From: an uncultured Coriobacteriaceae bacterium
Lineage (GTDB): Bacteria; Actinomycetota; Coriobacteriia; Coriobacteriales; Atopobiaceae
Assembly (NCBI GenBank): GCA_902795065.1
Contig: CADBJR010000015.1
Coordinates: 1-64,000 of the forward strand
Direction: 5' to 3'
DNA length: 64,000 nt
In this document: piece by piece, positions 55,752-64,000 of the stretch
Position numbering within the stretch: position 1 is the stretch's first letter
How the letters are laid out: the number at the start of each line of letters is the position of its first letter
Notes under the pieces: model-generated
The model's input: only the letters and a program-made list of their open reading frames with translations
Database searches by the model: none
Told to the model about the DNA's origin: nothing
Translations under genes and position numbers: made by a program

Positions 55752-58352
55752 ATGAGAATCGATAAATGGGCGGTCACCGCACAGGAGGCGCTGCAGGCGT
55801 CGATGGGCATCGCCGCCGACGCGCAAGCCGGCTCGATCGAGCCGATACATCTGCTCAAGGCCCTGCTCTCGGGCGGGGAACGCAACATCAGCGCCATCAT
55901 CGAGCGCGTGGGGGCCGACCCCAAGCTGCTCGAGACGCAGGTCGACGCCGTCATCTCGGGCAAGCCCAAGGTGAGCGGCTCGATGGGCATGGTCGCGCCC
56001 GGCAGCGATTTCGTGCGCGTTGCCGAGGCGGCCGAGAAGCTCGCCTCCAAGCTGGGCGACTCCTACGTCACCTCCGAGCACCTGCTCTGCGCGCTCGCGG
56101 ACGACAAGGGAGATGCGGGCAACGTGCTCCGCTCGCTCGGCGTCACGGGCAAGCGTATCGAGGAGGCGTACTCCACCCTGCGCGGCGACGACCGCGTGAC
56201 CAGCCAGGACGTCAAGCCGCAGTTCGAGGCGCTCGAGCAGTACGGCCGCAACGTCACCGACCTCGCCCGCCAGGGCAAGCTCGACCCGGTCGTGGGCCGC
56301 GTGGAGGAGATTCGCCGCACGATCCAGGTCCTCTCGCGCCGCACCAAGAACAACCCCGTGCTCATCGGCGAGCCGGGCGTCGGCAAGACCGCCATCGTGG
56401 AGGGCCTCGCCCAGCGCATCGTCTCGGGCGACGTGCCGTCCACCATCCGCGACAAGGACATCGTCGAGCTCGACATGAGCGCGCTCGTCGCCGGCGCCAA
56501 GTACCGCGGCGAGTTCGAGGACCGCCTGAAGTCGGTGCTCAAGGAGGTCCAGAAGTCCGACGGCCAGATCATCCTATTCATCGACGAGCTGCACCTCATC
56601 GTGGGCGCCGGCGCCGCCGAGGGCACCATGGACGCGGGCAACATCCTGAAGCCCGCCCTCGCCCGCGGCGAGCTCCACGCCATCGGTGCGACCACGCTCG
56701 ACGAGTACCGCAAGTACGTTGAGAAGGACGCCGCGCTGGCCCGCCGCTTCCAGACCGTCATGGTCTCCGAGCCCTCCGTCGAGGAGACGGTCTCGATCCT
56801 CCGCGGCCTCAAGGAGCGCTACGAGCAGCATCATCGCGTGCGCATCACCGACGCTGCGCTCGTCTCGGCGGCAGACCTCTCGAACCGTTACATCTCCGAG
56901 CGCTTCCTGCCCGACAAGGCCATCGACCTCGTGGACGAGGCGGCGAGCCGCCTGCGCATGGAGCTCGATTCCATGCCCGCCGAGATCGACGCGGTCGAGC
57001 GCCAGCTCACGCAGATGCAGATCGAGGAGCAGGCCCTCATGAAGGAGGAAGACGACGCCTCCAAGGACCGCCTCGACACCCTGCGCGGCGAGATCGCGGC
57101 AACGCGCGAGAAGCTCGACGGCATGAAGGCGGATTGGGAGAACGAGAAGGGCGCGATCGACCGCGTCCAGGACCTCAAGGCCAAGATCGAGGATGCGAAG
57201 GGCGAGTTCGAGCGCGCATCGCGCGACGGCAACCTCGCCCGCGCCTCCGAGCTGCGCTACGCCGTCATTCCGAACCTCGAGAAGGACTTCGCCGCAGCTG
57301 AGGAAGCGCTCGCGGCGAAGCAGGAGGCGGGCGGCGTCCTCAAGGAGGAGGTCACCACCGAGGAGATCGCCGAGGTCGTCTCCAGCTGGACGGGCGTGCC
57401 CGTCGCGAAGATGATGCAGGGCGAGATCGAGAAGCTCAAGCATCTCGAGGACGAGCTGCACAAGCGCGTCGTAGGCCAGGATGAGGCGGTGTCCGCCGTG
57501 GCGGCCGCCGTGCGTCGCAGCCGTGCCGGCCTCTCCGACCCCAACCGCCCGCTCGGAAGCTTCTTCTTCCTCGGCCCCACCGGCGTGGGCAAGACCGAGC
57601 TCGCGAAGGCGCTCGCTGAGTGCCTCTTCGACGACGAGAAGGCCCTCGTGCGCATCGACATGAGCGAGTACATGGAGAAGTTCTCCGTGCAGCGCCTCAT
57701 CGGCGCGCCCCCGGGATACGTGGGCTACGACGAGGGCGGCCAGCTCACCGAGGCCGTGCGCAGGCATCCGTACAGCGTCATCCTGCTCGACGAGATGGAG
57801 AAGGCGCACCCCGACGTGTTCAACGTGCTGCTTCAGGTGCTCGACGACGGCCGCCTCACCGACGGCCAGGGCCGCGTGGTCAGCTTCAAGAACACGATCA
57901 TCATCATGACGAGCAACATCGGCAGCCAGTTCATCGCGGCGGCCAATGCCGCAACGACGCCCGAGGAGACCCAGCGCCAGGTCATGGATGCGCTCCGCCA
58001 GGCGTTCAGGCCCGAGTTCCTCAACCGCATCGACGATGTGGTGATGTTCCACGCGCTCGGCCTCGGCGATATCGAGGGCATCGTGGACATCCAGCTCAAG
58101 GACGTGCGCGCACGTCTCGCCAGAGAGCGCATCACGCTCGAGCTCACGCCCGCGGCCGTCCAGTCGCTCGCGTTCGACGGCCTCGACCCGGTGTACGGCG
58201 CCCGTCCGCTCAAGCGCCTCATCCAGCGCCATGTGGTCGACAACGTCGCCAACCTCATCATCGCGGGCGAGGTCCGCGAGGGCGACACCGTGCGCATCGA
58301 CGTGGGTGCGGACGACCGCCTCGCCGCCACGCGCGTCGCGAAGGGGGAGTAG
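55752..58352 (+). CDS. clpB: ClpB disaggregase
   Basis: An 866-residue AAA+ chaperone that works with DnaK to dissolve protein aggregates. It has an N-terminal repeat domain and a first ATPase module ([18 protein letters not shown] near residue 207). The middle coiled-coil M domain (about 410-520) separates it from the second ATPase module ([16 protein letters not shown] near 612). GGGAGTGATCAT precedes the ATG. The M domain distinguishes it from ClpA/ClpC. A small acidic gene follows after two bases. Confidence 0.97.
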   Translation: MRIDKWAVTAQEALQASMGIAADAQAGSIEPIHLLKALLSGGERNISAIIERVGADPKLLETQVDAVISGKPKVSGSMGMVAPGSDFVRVAEAAEKLASKLGDSYVTSEHLLCALADDKGDAGNVLRSLGVTGKRIEEAYSTLRGDDRVTSQDVKPQFEALEQYGRNVTDLARQGKLDPVVGRVEEIRRTIQVLSRRTKNNPVLIGEPGVGKTAIVEGLAQRIVSGDVPSTIRDKDIVELDMSALVAGAKYRGEFEDRLKSVLKEVQKSDGQIILFIDELHLIVGAGAAEGTMDAGNILKPALARGELHAIGATTLDEYRKYVEKDAALARRFQTVMVSEPSVEETVSILRGLKERYEQHHRVRITDAALVSAADLSNRYISERFLPDKAIDLVDEAASRLRMELDSMPAEIDAVERQLTQMQIEEQALMKEEDDASKDRLDTLRGEIAATREKLDGMKADWENEKGAIDRVQDLKAKIEDAKGEFERASRDGNLARASELRYAVIPNLEKDFAAAEEALAAKQEAGGVLKEEVTTEEIAEVVSSWTGVPVAKMMQGEIEKLKHLEDELHKRVVGQDEAVSAVAAAVRRSRAGLSDPNRPLGSFFFLGPTGVGKTELAKALAECLFDDEKALVRIDMSEYMEKFSVQRLIGAPPGYVGYDEGGQLTEAVRRHPYSVILLDEMEKAHPDVFNVLLQVLDDGRLTDGQGRVVSFKNTIIIMTSNIGSQFIAAANAATTPEETQRQVMDALRQAFRPEFLNRIDDVVMFHALGLGDIEGIVDIQLKDVRARLARERITLELTPAAVQSLAFDGLDPVYGARPLKRLIQRHVVDNVANLIIAGEVREGDTVRIDVGADDRLAATRVAKGE

Positions 58353-58354
58353 CC

Positions 58355-58513
58355 ATGGCCGATCCGTCGAGCAAACGCCCCGAAGACGAGAAGCCCCGCG
58401 CGGTGCAGCCCGAGTTCGAGCGGGCCGAGAACGAGGACGACGACGGCTACGACCCGTGGTCCGACCGACGGCCCGTATCGGAGCCGCTCTTCGAGCGCGA
58501 CCCTTGGGCATAG
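58355..58513 (+). CDS. Small acidic protein downstream of clpB
   Basis: A 52-residue, highly charged protein with no predicted fold. GGGGGAGTAGCC lies before the ATG, two bases after the clpB stop. It carries repeated F-E-R words (PEFERAEN and EPLFERDPW), also seen in the neighbouring minus-strand gene (PIFERPARP). I recognise no family. The start site and the spacing support a real gene co-expressed with clpB. Confidence 0.6.
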   Translation: MADPSSKRPEDEKPRAVQPEFERAENEDDDGYDPWSDRRPVSEPLFERDPWA

Positions 58514-58522
58514 ATGACCGAA

Positions 58523-58556
58523 ACGCCCCGGCTGCTGCAGCCGGGGCGTCGTCGTT
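58523..58556 (+). terminator. Terminator after the clpB operon
   Basis: 12-bp stem ACGCCCCGGCTG with CAGCCGGGGCGT around a very short loop, then CGTCGTTT. The T-run is weak. It lies between two convergent genes. Confidence 0.65.
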
Positions 58557-58579
58557 TCAAAGGCGGTTTCGCCGTTCTA

Positions 58580-59014
58580 TCAGCCGAACTGGCTCTTGAG
58601 GTACATCACGCAGAGATAGGCTGCTCCTGCGACGGCGGCGAGCACGAAGAGCACGGCCACGAGCGCGCCGAAGTTGTGCCAGCGCTCCTTGCGGCGGAAG
58701 ATGTCGCGGCGGCCCTTGGGGATCTCGAGGTACTGGCCGTAATGCAGGTCGCGGCGCAGCTGGTTCATGCCCGAGCGCGAGCGGCGGTAGCTGCTGTCCG
58801 ACAGGCCCTTGCCCGAGTAGTCCGAATCGCTCACATAGACGGCGTCAATCGAACCGGTCTCGGTCATCTCGTTGATGGGCTCTGCGGTCTTGCGGGGACG
58901 GGCGGGGCGCTCGAAGATGGGGGTCTCCGCGGGTGCGGAAGCTTCGCTCGAGATGCCCTCAGGCTCGTCCAGTTCGAAGTCGTCCAGATAATCTGCGTTG
59001 TTCTCGTTTGCCAC
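58580..59014 (-). CDS. Tail-anchored-type membrane protein of unknown function
   Basis: A 144-residue protein. An acidic, disordered N-terminal part (NADYLDDFELDEPEG) leads to a basic stretch (IPKGRRDIFRRKERWHNF) and one C-terminal membrane span (ALVAVLFVLAAVAGAAYLCV). The start is GTG 59014 with GGAGG five bases before it. No family recognised. It converges on the clpB operon and lies divergent from hsp20. Confidence 0.7.
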   Translation of the reverse strand: MANENNADYLDDFELDEPEGISSEASAPAETPIFERPARPRKTAEPINEMTETGSIDAVYVSDSDYSGKGLSDSSYRRSRSGMNQLRRDLHYGQYLEIPKGRRDIFRRKERWHNFGALVAVLFVLAAVAGAAYLCVMYLKSQFG

Positions 59015-59120
59015 GTGAGCCTCCAAGCGCGTGCGCGCAAGCTGGCGAATATGCTCACACCATGATACAGCAGATGGGCGCTCCGTGCTGTCGCCCATCG
59101 CATCCACACGAGAGCATATG

Positions 59121-59168
59121 GAAATCTGATATGTGAAGACTTAGATATTGTTAGTTTCTGTGTATAAA
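59121..59168 (+). promoter_or_regulatory. hsp20 promoter with candidate HspR operator
   Basis: AATCT (59123-59127) and AGATA (59143-59147), 15 bases apart. ACTTAGAT at 59139-59146 is shared with dnaK and clpB. TTAGAT (59141-59146) as -35 and TATAAA (59163-59168) as -10 are 16 bases apart. Confidence 0.68.
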
Positions 59169-59249
59169 GCCTTTGCGATGGGGAATCAGAAGGTTGTACA
59201 GCAAAGGGCGTCCTACCAGCGCCCGCACGCACGAGAAGGAGTGATCATC

Positions 59250-59687
59250 ATGGCAATGACCCGTTACAACAACTACGACCGTTCGTTCATCCGTCCGTTC
59301 GAGATGCTCGACGAGATCTTCTCCGCCCTGCCCATCGACACCCTTGCCAACGTCTCGGTCAACGCCGGTGCGTTCAAGATGAACGTCGAGGATGCCGGCA
59401 ACGGCTACACCGTCACCGCCGAGCTCCCCGGCGTCACCCGCGAGCAGATCGACGTCGAGCTCAACGAGGGCAACCTCACCATCACCATCGACAAGAAGGA
59501 GAGCGAGGAGGAGCAGGGCAAGAACTACCTCCTCAAGGAGACCTCTTCCTGGACGGCAACCCGCAGCGTCTACCTCAAGGACGCCTCCATCGCCGGCCTC
59601 TCGGCCAAGCTGGAGAACGGCATCCTCACCATCAACGTGCCCAAGGTCGAGGAGAAGGCCAACGTCACCAAGATCGCTATCGACTAA
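59250..59687 (+). CDS. Small heat-shock protein, Hsp20 family
   Basis: A 145-residue ATP-independent holdase chaperone. An alpha-crystallin domain (about residues 40-140) contains YTVTAELPGVTREQIDVELN, EGNLTITIDKK and the C-terminal LENGILTINVPK. ATG 59250 follows GAAGGAGTGATCATC. A single-gene unit under a heat-shock promoter with its own terminator. Confidence 0.95.
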   Translation: MAMTRYNNYDRSFIRPFEMLDEIFSALPIDTLANVSVNAGAFKMNVEDAGNGYTVTAELPGVTREQIDVELNEGNLTITIDKKESEEEQGKNYLLKETSSWTATRSVYLKDASIAGLSAKLENGILTINVPKVEEKANVTKIAID

Positions 59688-59716
59688 CGCAGTGGCTTCA
59701 TACCGGCGCCTTCGAG

Positions 59717-59742
59717 CCGCAGGTCCTCGGACCTGCGGTTTT
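59717..59742 (+). terminator. Terminator after hsp20
   Basis: 10-bp stem CCGCAGGTCC with GGACCTGCGG, TC loop, then TTTTC. Confidence 0.85.
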
Positions 59743-59762
59743 CTCTTGCGACGGAATCGTGC

Positions 59763-59943
59763 TGTGAACAGTGCTGTGAACAGAGGGACGGAGGTTCTGT
59801 TCACATCGCCGTGAACACATCCTCCGTCCCTCTGTTCACACGGAGGTTCTGTTCACATCGCCGTGAACACATCCTGTCCCTCTGTTCACACGGAGGTTCT
59901 GTTCACATCGCCGTGAACACATCCTCCGTCCCTCTGCTCACAG
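59763..59943. repeat. Three tandem copies of the GTGAACAG repeat
   Basis: Units of 52, 50 and 52 bases at 59788-59839, 59840-59889 and 59890-59941. Each unit can fold: CGGAGG and CCTCCG outside, TGTTCAC and GTGAACA inside, ATCGCC loop. Around unit one, 19-base arms GTGAACAGAGGGACGGAGG (59776-59794) and its exact complement (59821-59839) form a larger palindrome. Unit two lacks two bases. The last unit overlaps the stop codon of the minus-strand nuclease gene, where one base differs. Confidence 0.92.
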
Positions 59944-60699
59944 CACGGATTTCGGTGCATCTTGCGCGGCGATGACCACCTTTGCACGGCCGTCGAGCGC
60001 CGCCTCGAGGGTCCTACGCGCGATGCTCGGCATGTTGTTCTTCTCGGAGAGGTGCATGGCGACCACGGTCTCGGTGCCGTCGCAGATGAGGGAGGGGAGC
60101 GCCTCGGCTGCCTGGTCGTTGGAGAGGTGCCCGCCCTTCCCGAGGATGCGGGCCTGCAGGAACGGCGGGTACGGGCCGGTCTTGAGCATATTCACGTCGT
60201 GGTTGGATTCGAGCGCGAGGATGCGGCAGCTGCGGAGCGCCTCGCGCGCCTCGGCCGTGAGCACGCCCGTATCGGTGCAATAGCCCAGCTTATCGCCACC
60301 GCATTCGAAGCAGAAGCCCACGGGATCGGCAACGTCGTGGCTGGTGTGGAATGTCCGCACGCGCATGCCCGCAACCTCGAGCTCGTCTCCCGGCGCGAAG
60401 GTCGTGAACCGCAGTCCCTTGAGATAGCTGCGCCCTGCGACCGTGCCGGCCGTGGCGTACAGCCCGCCGTCGAAGCGGTTGGCGAACACCGTGACGCCCG
60501 ATACGTGGTCGGAATGCTCGTGCGTGAGCAGCAGCGCCTGCACGCGGCCCATGTCGATGCCCAGCTCGGCGGCACGCGCGAACAGCGCGCGGCGCGAGAG
60601 CCCGCAGTCGATGAGCACCGATCCGCGCGGCCCCTCGACCACGCACGCGTTGCCCTTCGAGCCGCTCGCCAGTATGTGCAGGTGGATGTTCGCGTCCAT
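59938..60699 (-). CDS. WalJ/YycJ-type metallo-beta-lactamase-fold nuclease
   Basis: A 253-residue metal-dependent hydrolase of the WalJ/YycJ family (5'-3' DNA exonuclease in relatives). The metal motif is THEHSDH in LLLTHEHSDHVSGV. LHILASGSKGNACVVEG at the start and ALESNHDVNML in the C-terminal half are family marks. ATG 60699 fits the conserved N-terminus, though no good ribosome-binding site is visible; ATG 60711 is an alternative. The TGA stop lies within the repeat array. Confidence 0.85.
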   Translation of the reverse strand: MDANIHLHILASGSKGNACVVEGPRGSVLIDCGLSRRALFARAAELGIDMGRVQALLLTHEHSDHVSGVTVFANRFDGGLYATAGTVAGRSYLKGLRFTTFAPGDELEVAGMRVRTFHTSHDVADPVGFCFECGGDKLGYCTDTGVLTAEAREALRSCRILALESNHDVNMLKTGPYPPFLQARILGKGGHLSNDQAAEALPSLICDGTETVVAMHLSEKNNMPSIARRTLEAALDGRAKVVIAAQDAPKSVL

Positions 60700-60763
60700 G
60701 TTAAAGAGCATAGCACCGCGGGTGGACGCCGATGCGAGTGTGCGACAATAGGTAATCGCCATT

Positions 60764-60821
60764 GGGGGATGCTCCCCCGGTGGTTGTCTTCTTCATTCGG
60801 GGAGTATCCCCTGATGAAGAA
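60764..60821. repeat. Double palindrome upstream of tilS
   Basis: First hairpin: GGGGGA (60764-60769) with TCCCCC (60773-60778), 3-base loop. Second: TTCTTCAT (60789-60796) with ATGAAGAA (60814-60821), and inside it GGGGA with TCCCC. The 16-mer at 60765-60780 recurs on the other strand at 53069-53084. Confidence 0.75.
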
Positions 60822-60843
60822 AACTGGGATCCAAGGAGCGAGG

Positions 60844-62349
60844 ATGCCGAGCGTCAGCCGAAGATATCCCACGGGCAGGAGCCCCTACGCATGGCCGAGC
60901 GGCGCCGTCGACGACGAGCTGCGCGCACCCGTGGTGCTCATGGTCTCGGGCGGTGCCGATTCGACGGCTCTGCTCGTGATGGCGGCAACGTCCGCGCTCG
61001 ACATCGACGATGGACGCGGCACGGCGCGTATCGCACGCGAGCGCCTGCACGTCCTCCACATCAACCATGGGTTGCGCGGCCTCGATGCCGACGAGGACGA
61101 GGAGTTCGTGCGCGGGCTCGCCGCGGAATACGGCATCCCCTGCACGGTCGAGCGACTCGATGTGGCCGCCCTCGCCGCGAAGACCTCCGACAACGTGGAG
61201 AACGCCGGCCGCGAGGCCCGCTACGCCGCTGCAGCCAGGCTCGCCAACGAGCTCTCCGAGCAGTTCGGCACCCCGCGCGCAGCCGCGCGCATCTGCACGG
61301 CCCATACGGCCGACGACCGCGCCGAGACGTTCTTCATGAACGCCATCCGCGGCAGCGGAGCGCCGGGCCTCTCGTCGATCCCGCGCCGCCGCAACCGCAT
61401 CGTCCGGCCGCTGCTCGACAAGACCCACGACGAGCTCTGCGAGTACCTGCGCATGCGCGGCATCGTGTGGCGCGAGGACGACACCAACCGCGACACACGC
61501 TACCTGCGTGCCTACGTGCGCCATGAGCTCATGCCCGTGGTCGAGCGGCGCAACCCGCGCGTGGTCGCGAGCATCGCATCGACCTGCGACATCCTCTCGG
61601 ATGAGGACGCCTACCTCGGCGCTCTCGCCTCGCGCCTGCTGCACGACCTGATCCGCAGGCAGGACGGCGGGATGATCGCGCTCGACGCTTCCCGCCTCGC
61701 GGCGAGCGAGGTGGCGCTGGCGCGGCGCGCCGTCCGCAGCGCCCTGCTCATGGTCGAGGCGGATGCCCGCCTCGAGGCACGCCACATCAACCGCGTGCTC
61801 GGGCTCGTCTCCGCGGGCGCGGGCTCCGCGACCCTGCCCATAGGCGTCGACGTGCGCGTGGAGCACGGCCTGCTCTTCCTGCGCGCCCGCTCCGCCGACC
61901 GCAGCCGCGTGGCAGCCTGGCTCGAGGTGCCCGGGACGCTCGAGCTCGGGGAGGGCGGGACGCTCTCGGCACGGCTCATCGAGGTCGCCCACGGTGCGGA
62001 CGCGTCCCTCATCGCCAAGGACCGCGCGCTCGAATGGGGGCAGCACTCCGTGCTGCTCGACGCCGAGGCCTGCGGCGTCGACCCGACGACGGGCGGCCGC
62101 CTCTGGGTGGACACGCCGCACCCCGGCGACATCGTCTGCCCGCTCGGCATGCACGGCCAATCCAAGAAGCTCGCCGACCTGCTGAACGAGGCCCAGCTGC
62201 CCGCTGCCGAGCGCAGCCGCATCCCGATCGTGCGCGCCGATGTGCGCGGGCCCGTCGTGTGGGTCGCCGGAATCCGCGTCGACGAGCGCGCCAAGTGCAC
62301 GCCCCATACCAAGTACCTGCTAGAATTGACCCTGTCAGCTTCCGAATAG
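60844..62349 (+). CDS. tilS: tRNA(Ile)-lysidine synthetase TilS
   Basis: TilS modifies C34 of tRNA-Ile(CAT) to lysidine so that it reads AUA. The 501-residue protein has the PP-loop SGGADS (35-40), HINHGLRG and TAHTADDRAETFFMNAIRG. The middle and C-terminal TilS domains (DTPHPGDIVCPLGMHG, KKLADLLNEAQLP) are present. ATG 60844 follows AAGGAG at six bases; the frame is open far upstream. It begins the conserved tilS-hpt-ftsH cluster. Confidence 0.95.
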   Translation: MPSVSRRYPTGRSPYAWPSGAVDDELRAPVVLMVSGGADSTALLVMAATSALDIDDGRGTARIARERLHVLHINHGLRGLDADEDEEFVRGLAAEYGIPCTVERLDVAALAAKTSDNVENAGREARYAAAARLANELSEQFGTPRAAARICTAHTADDRAETFFMNAIRGSGAPGLSSIPRRRNRIVRPLLDKTHDELCEYLRMRGIVWREDDTNRDTRYLRAYVRHELMPVVERRNPRVVASIASTCDILSDEDAYLGALASRLLHDLIRRQDGGMIALDASRLAASEVALARRAVRSALLMVEADARLEARHINRVLGLVSAGAGSATLPIGVDVRVEHGLLFLRARSADRSRVAAWLEVPGTLELGEGGTLSARLIEVAHGADASLIAKDRALEWGQHSVLLDAEACGVDPTTGGRLWVDTPHPGDIVCPLGMHGQSKKLADLLNEAQLPAAERSRIPIVRADVRGPVVWVAGIRVDERAKCTPHTKYLLELTLSASE

Positions 62350-62372
62350 GCGACGAGAACCGAGGAGCGCAT

Positions 62373-62921
62373 ATGTCCGAACTGCATCCCGATATCGAGA
62401 AGGTCCTGCTCACCGAACAGGACATCAAAGACATCACCCAGCGCCTCGGCGCGGAGATCACCGCAGACTATGCCGACAAGAACCCGCTGCTCGTCGCCGT
62501 GCTGCGCGGAGCGGTGGTCTTCATGGCCGACCTCATGCGCAGCGTGACCTGCCCCATCGCCATCGACTTCATGGCCACCTCGTCCTACGGCAGCGGCGTC
62601 ACCTCCTCGGGCACCGTCCGCATCCTCAAGGACCTCGAGACCAACATCCGCGACCGCCACGTGATCATCGCCGAGGACATCCTCGACTCGGGCCTCACCC
62701 TCTCGAACCTCATCGGCATGCTCAACGCGCGCGGTCCCGCATCCATCGAGATCTGCGCCTTCGCCGTCAAGGACATCGACGGCTATACCCCGCCCGTCAC
62801 GCCCAAGTACGTGGGCTGCCACGTGCCCAACGAGTTCATCGTGGGCTACGGCCTCGACTATGCCGAGCGCTACCGCAACCTGCCGTACGTGGGCGTCCTC
62901 AAGTCCGAGGTCTATTCGTAG
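62373..62921 (+). CDS. hpt: Hypoxanthine phosphoribosyltransferase
   Basis: A purine-salvage enzyme joining hypoxanthine or guanine to PRPP. The 182-residue protein has LLVAVLRGAVVFMADLMR and the PRPP-binding motif VIIAEDILDSGLTLSNL. GAGGAGCGCAT precedes the ATG. It lies between tilS and ftsH, 23 bases after tilS. Confidence 0.96.
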   Translation: MSELHPDIEKVLLTEQDIKDITQRLGAEITADYADKNPLLVAVLRGAVVFMADLMRSVTCPIAIDFMATSSYGSGVTSSGTVRILKDLETNIRDRHVIIAEDILDSGLTLSNLIGMLNARGPASIEICAFAVKDIDGYTPPVTPKYVGCHVPNEFIVGYGLDYAERYRNLPYVGVLKSEVYS

Positions 62922-62950
62922 GCGCGCATCCGCGCGATTAAGGAGTGCCT

Positions 62951-64000
62951 GTGGCAGACAAGTTCGACAACCGCGGGTCCGGTGACGCCCCGCGCCGTCC
63001 GGGCGGGCCGTACCTGCCCGATCCGCGCGCGCAGCTGCTGCCGATCTTCATCGGCGCGCTCATCATGTTCTACCTGTTCTTCAACCAGGGCGACGGCGGC
63101 TTCTTCGGCGGTCGGGGCAAGGCCGACACGCTGGCCACCAACGAGTTCGTGGTCGCGATGGAGGAGGACCGCGTCAACGAGGTCACCTACCGCACCGCGG
63201 ACGGCGGCATCAGCGGTACCTACTGGCCGTCCGACGTGAAGAAGGACGCGCGCACCAAGGAAACGCTCAAGCGCTTCGAGAGCGTCTATGTGGGCAACGA
63301 CAGCCTGCAGGAGCTCATGCAGGCGCACCCCAAGGTCACCTTCAAGGTCGACACCACCTCGACGAGCTTCCTCGAGACGGTGCTCGTCTCGGTGGTCCCC
63401 ACGTTGCTGCTGGTGGGCGTGTTCATCTACTTCATGCGCAGGATCAGCGAGCAGAACAACAAGCAGATGTCCTTCTCGAAGACCAACGCGCGCACGACGG
63501 AGCAGACCAGGCCGACGACCAAATTCTCCGACGTCGCGGGCATCGACGAGGCCGTCGAGGAGCTCCAGGAGATCAAGGACTTCCTCTCCGAGCCCGAGCG
63601 CTACCGCAAGATGGGCGCCAAGATCCCGCGCGGCGTGCTGCTGGTCGGCCCTCCGGGAACGGGCAAGACGCTGCTCGCAAAGGCCGTCGCCGGCGAGGCG
63701 GGCGTGCCGTTCTTCTCGATCTCGGGCTCCGACTTCGTGGAGATGTTCGTGGGCGTCGGCGCGAGCCGCGTGCGCGACCTGTTCCGCGATGCGAAGGAGG
63801 CCTCGCCCTCGATCGTCTTCATCGACGAGATCGACGCCGTCGGCCGCCAGCGCGGCGCCGGCGTGGGCGGCGGCCATGACGAGCGCGAGCAGACCCTGAA
63901 CCAGCTGCTCGTCGAGATGGACGGCTTCGAGGACAACAGCGCCACCATCCTCATCGCCGCCACCAACCGCCCCGACATCCTCGACCCTGCGCTCCTGCGC
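62951..64000 (+). CDS. ftsH: ATP-dependent zinc metalloprotease FtsH (partial)
   Basis: A membrane-bound AAA+ protease. Only the first 350 codons are in the window. There are two membrane spans (about residues 30-46 and 140-160) flanking an extracytoplasmic domain. The AAA core has GPPGTGKT (233-240), [17 protein letters not shown], Walker [10 protein letters not shown], and the second-region-of-homology start ([14 protein letters not shown]). The zinc-protease HExxH lies beyond the window end. The start is GTG 62951 with AAGGAG before it. Confidence 0.96.
   Translation, partial: MADKFDNRGSGDAPRRPGGPYLPDPRAQLLPIFIGALIMFYLFFNQGDGGFFGGRGKADTLATNEFVVAMEEDRVNEVTYRTADGGISGTYWPSDVKKDARTKETLKRFESVYVGNDSLQELMQAHPKVTFKVDTTSTSFLETVLVSVVPTLLLVGVFIYFMRRISEQNNKQMSFSKTNARTTEQTRPTTKFSDVAGIDEAVEELQEIKDFLSEPERYRKMGAKIPRGVLLVGPPGTGKTLLAKAVAGEAGVPFFSISGSDFVEMFVGVGASRVRDLFRDAKEASPSIVFIDEIDAVGRQRGAGVGGGHDEREQTLNQLLVEMDGFEDNSATILIAATNRPDILDPALLR

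Noticed and set aside
59763-59943. CRISPR array
   Set aside because: The units are contiguous and nearly identical with no unique spacers between them, and no cas gene is present; it is a tandem palindromic repeat.

Overview
The window looks like a high-GC member of the Actinobacteria, most likely class Coriobacteriia (Collinsella/Olsenella-like). This placement rests on overall gene content and on a dnaK-grpE-dnaJ-hspR cluster with HspR-type control; no database comparison was run. Almost everything is core information-processing machinery, and no prophage, integrase, transposase gene or CRISPR array is visible. Of 58 complete reading frames I annotate, 33 end in TAG, 18 in TAA and only 7 in TGA, which is odd for a GC-rich genome.

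Layout. 1-461: the 3' end of a 23S rRNA gene, then 5S rRNA and a terminator. 799-3765: a large STAND-ATPase/SARP-type regulator. 3876-9711: secA, prfB, a YitT-family membrane protein and a transaldolase. 9873-23834: tRNA-Tyr/Thr/Met, tuf, rpmG, tRNA-Trp, secE, nusG, rplKA, an L10 leader, rplJL and rpoBC. 23942-27617: an ArsR-type sensor, a Zn/Cd-type P-type ATPase with a His/Cys-rich head, and a SIMPL lipoprotein. 27627-31661 (minus): a (broken) hypB, a 1000-residue Fe-S flavoprotein and hypA. 31925-34603: a HTH-cupin regulator divergent from a CoA ligase preceded by a Val/Leu-rich leader peptide. 34766-38271: rpsL (carrying an internal deletion), rpsG, fusA and rpsJ. 38288-38887 (minus): a lipoprotein. 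39174-44732: rplC through rplX, after which the usual spc genes are missing. 45000-50004: an unknown protein, a TraX-like protein, a FeoA-FeoB fusion and an orphan VirD4/TraD-like ATPase. 50345-59742: heat-shock genes (dnaK, grpE, a zinc-finger-less dnaJ, hspR, two membrane proteins, clpB, hsp20). 59938-64000: a WalJ-type nuclease (minus), tilS, hpt and the start of ftsH, the usual tilS-hpt-ftsH order.

The most striking observations are these. (1) The beta' subunit RpoC carries a C-terminal extension whose helix-hairpin-helix module aligns with the RNA polymerase alpha-subunit C-terminal domain, keeping the positions equivalent to its DNA-contacting Arg265, Asn268, Gly296 and Lys298. (2) RF2 has Ser-Pro-Thr where Ser-Pro-Phe is expected, in a genome segment dominated by TAG stops. 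(3) The same inverted motif, AATCT-N15-AGATW, overlaps the candidate -35 boxes of dnaK, clpB and hsp20, and is a candidate HspR operator. (4) Four families of palindromic repeats sit between genes, mostly just after gene ends and some at points where ribosomal gene order is broken. (5) rpsL and hypB both have lost internal sequence with loss of frame, which for rpsL most likely means an assembly error.
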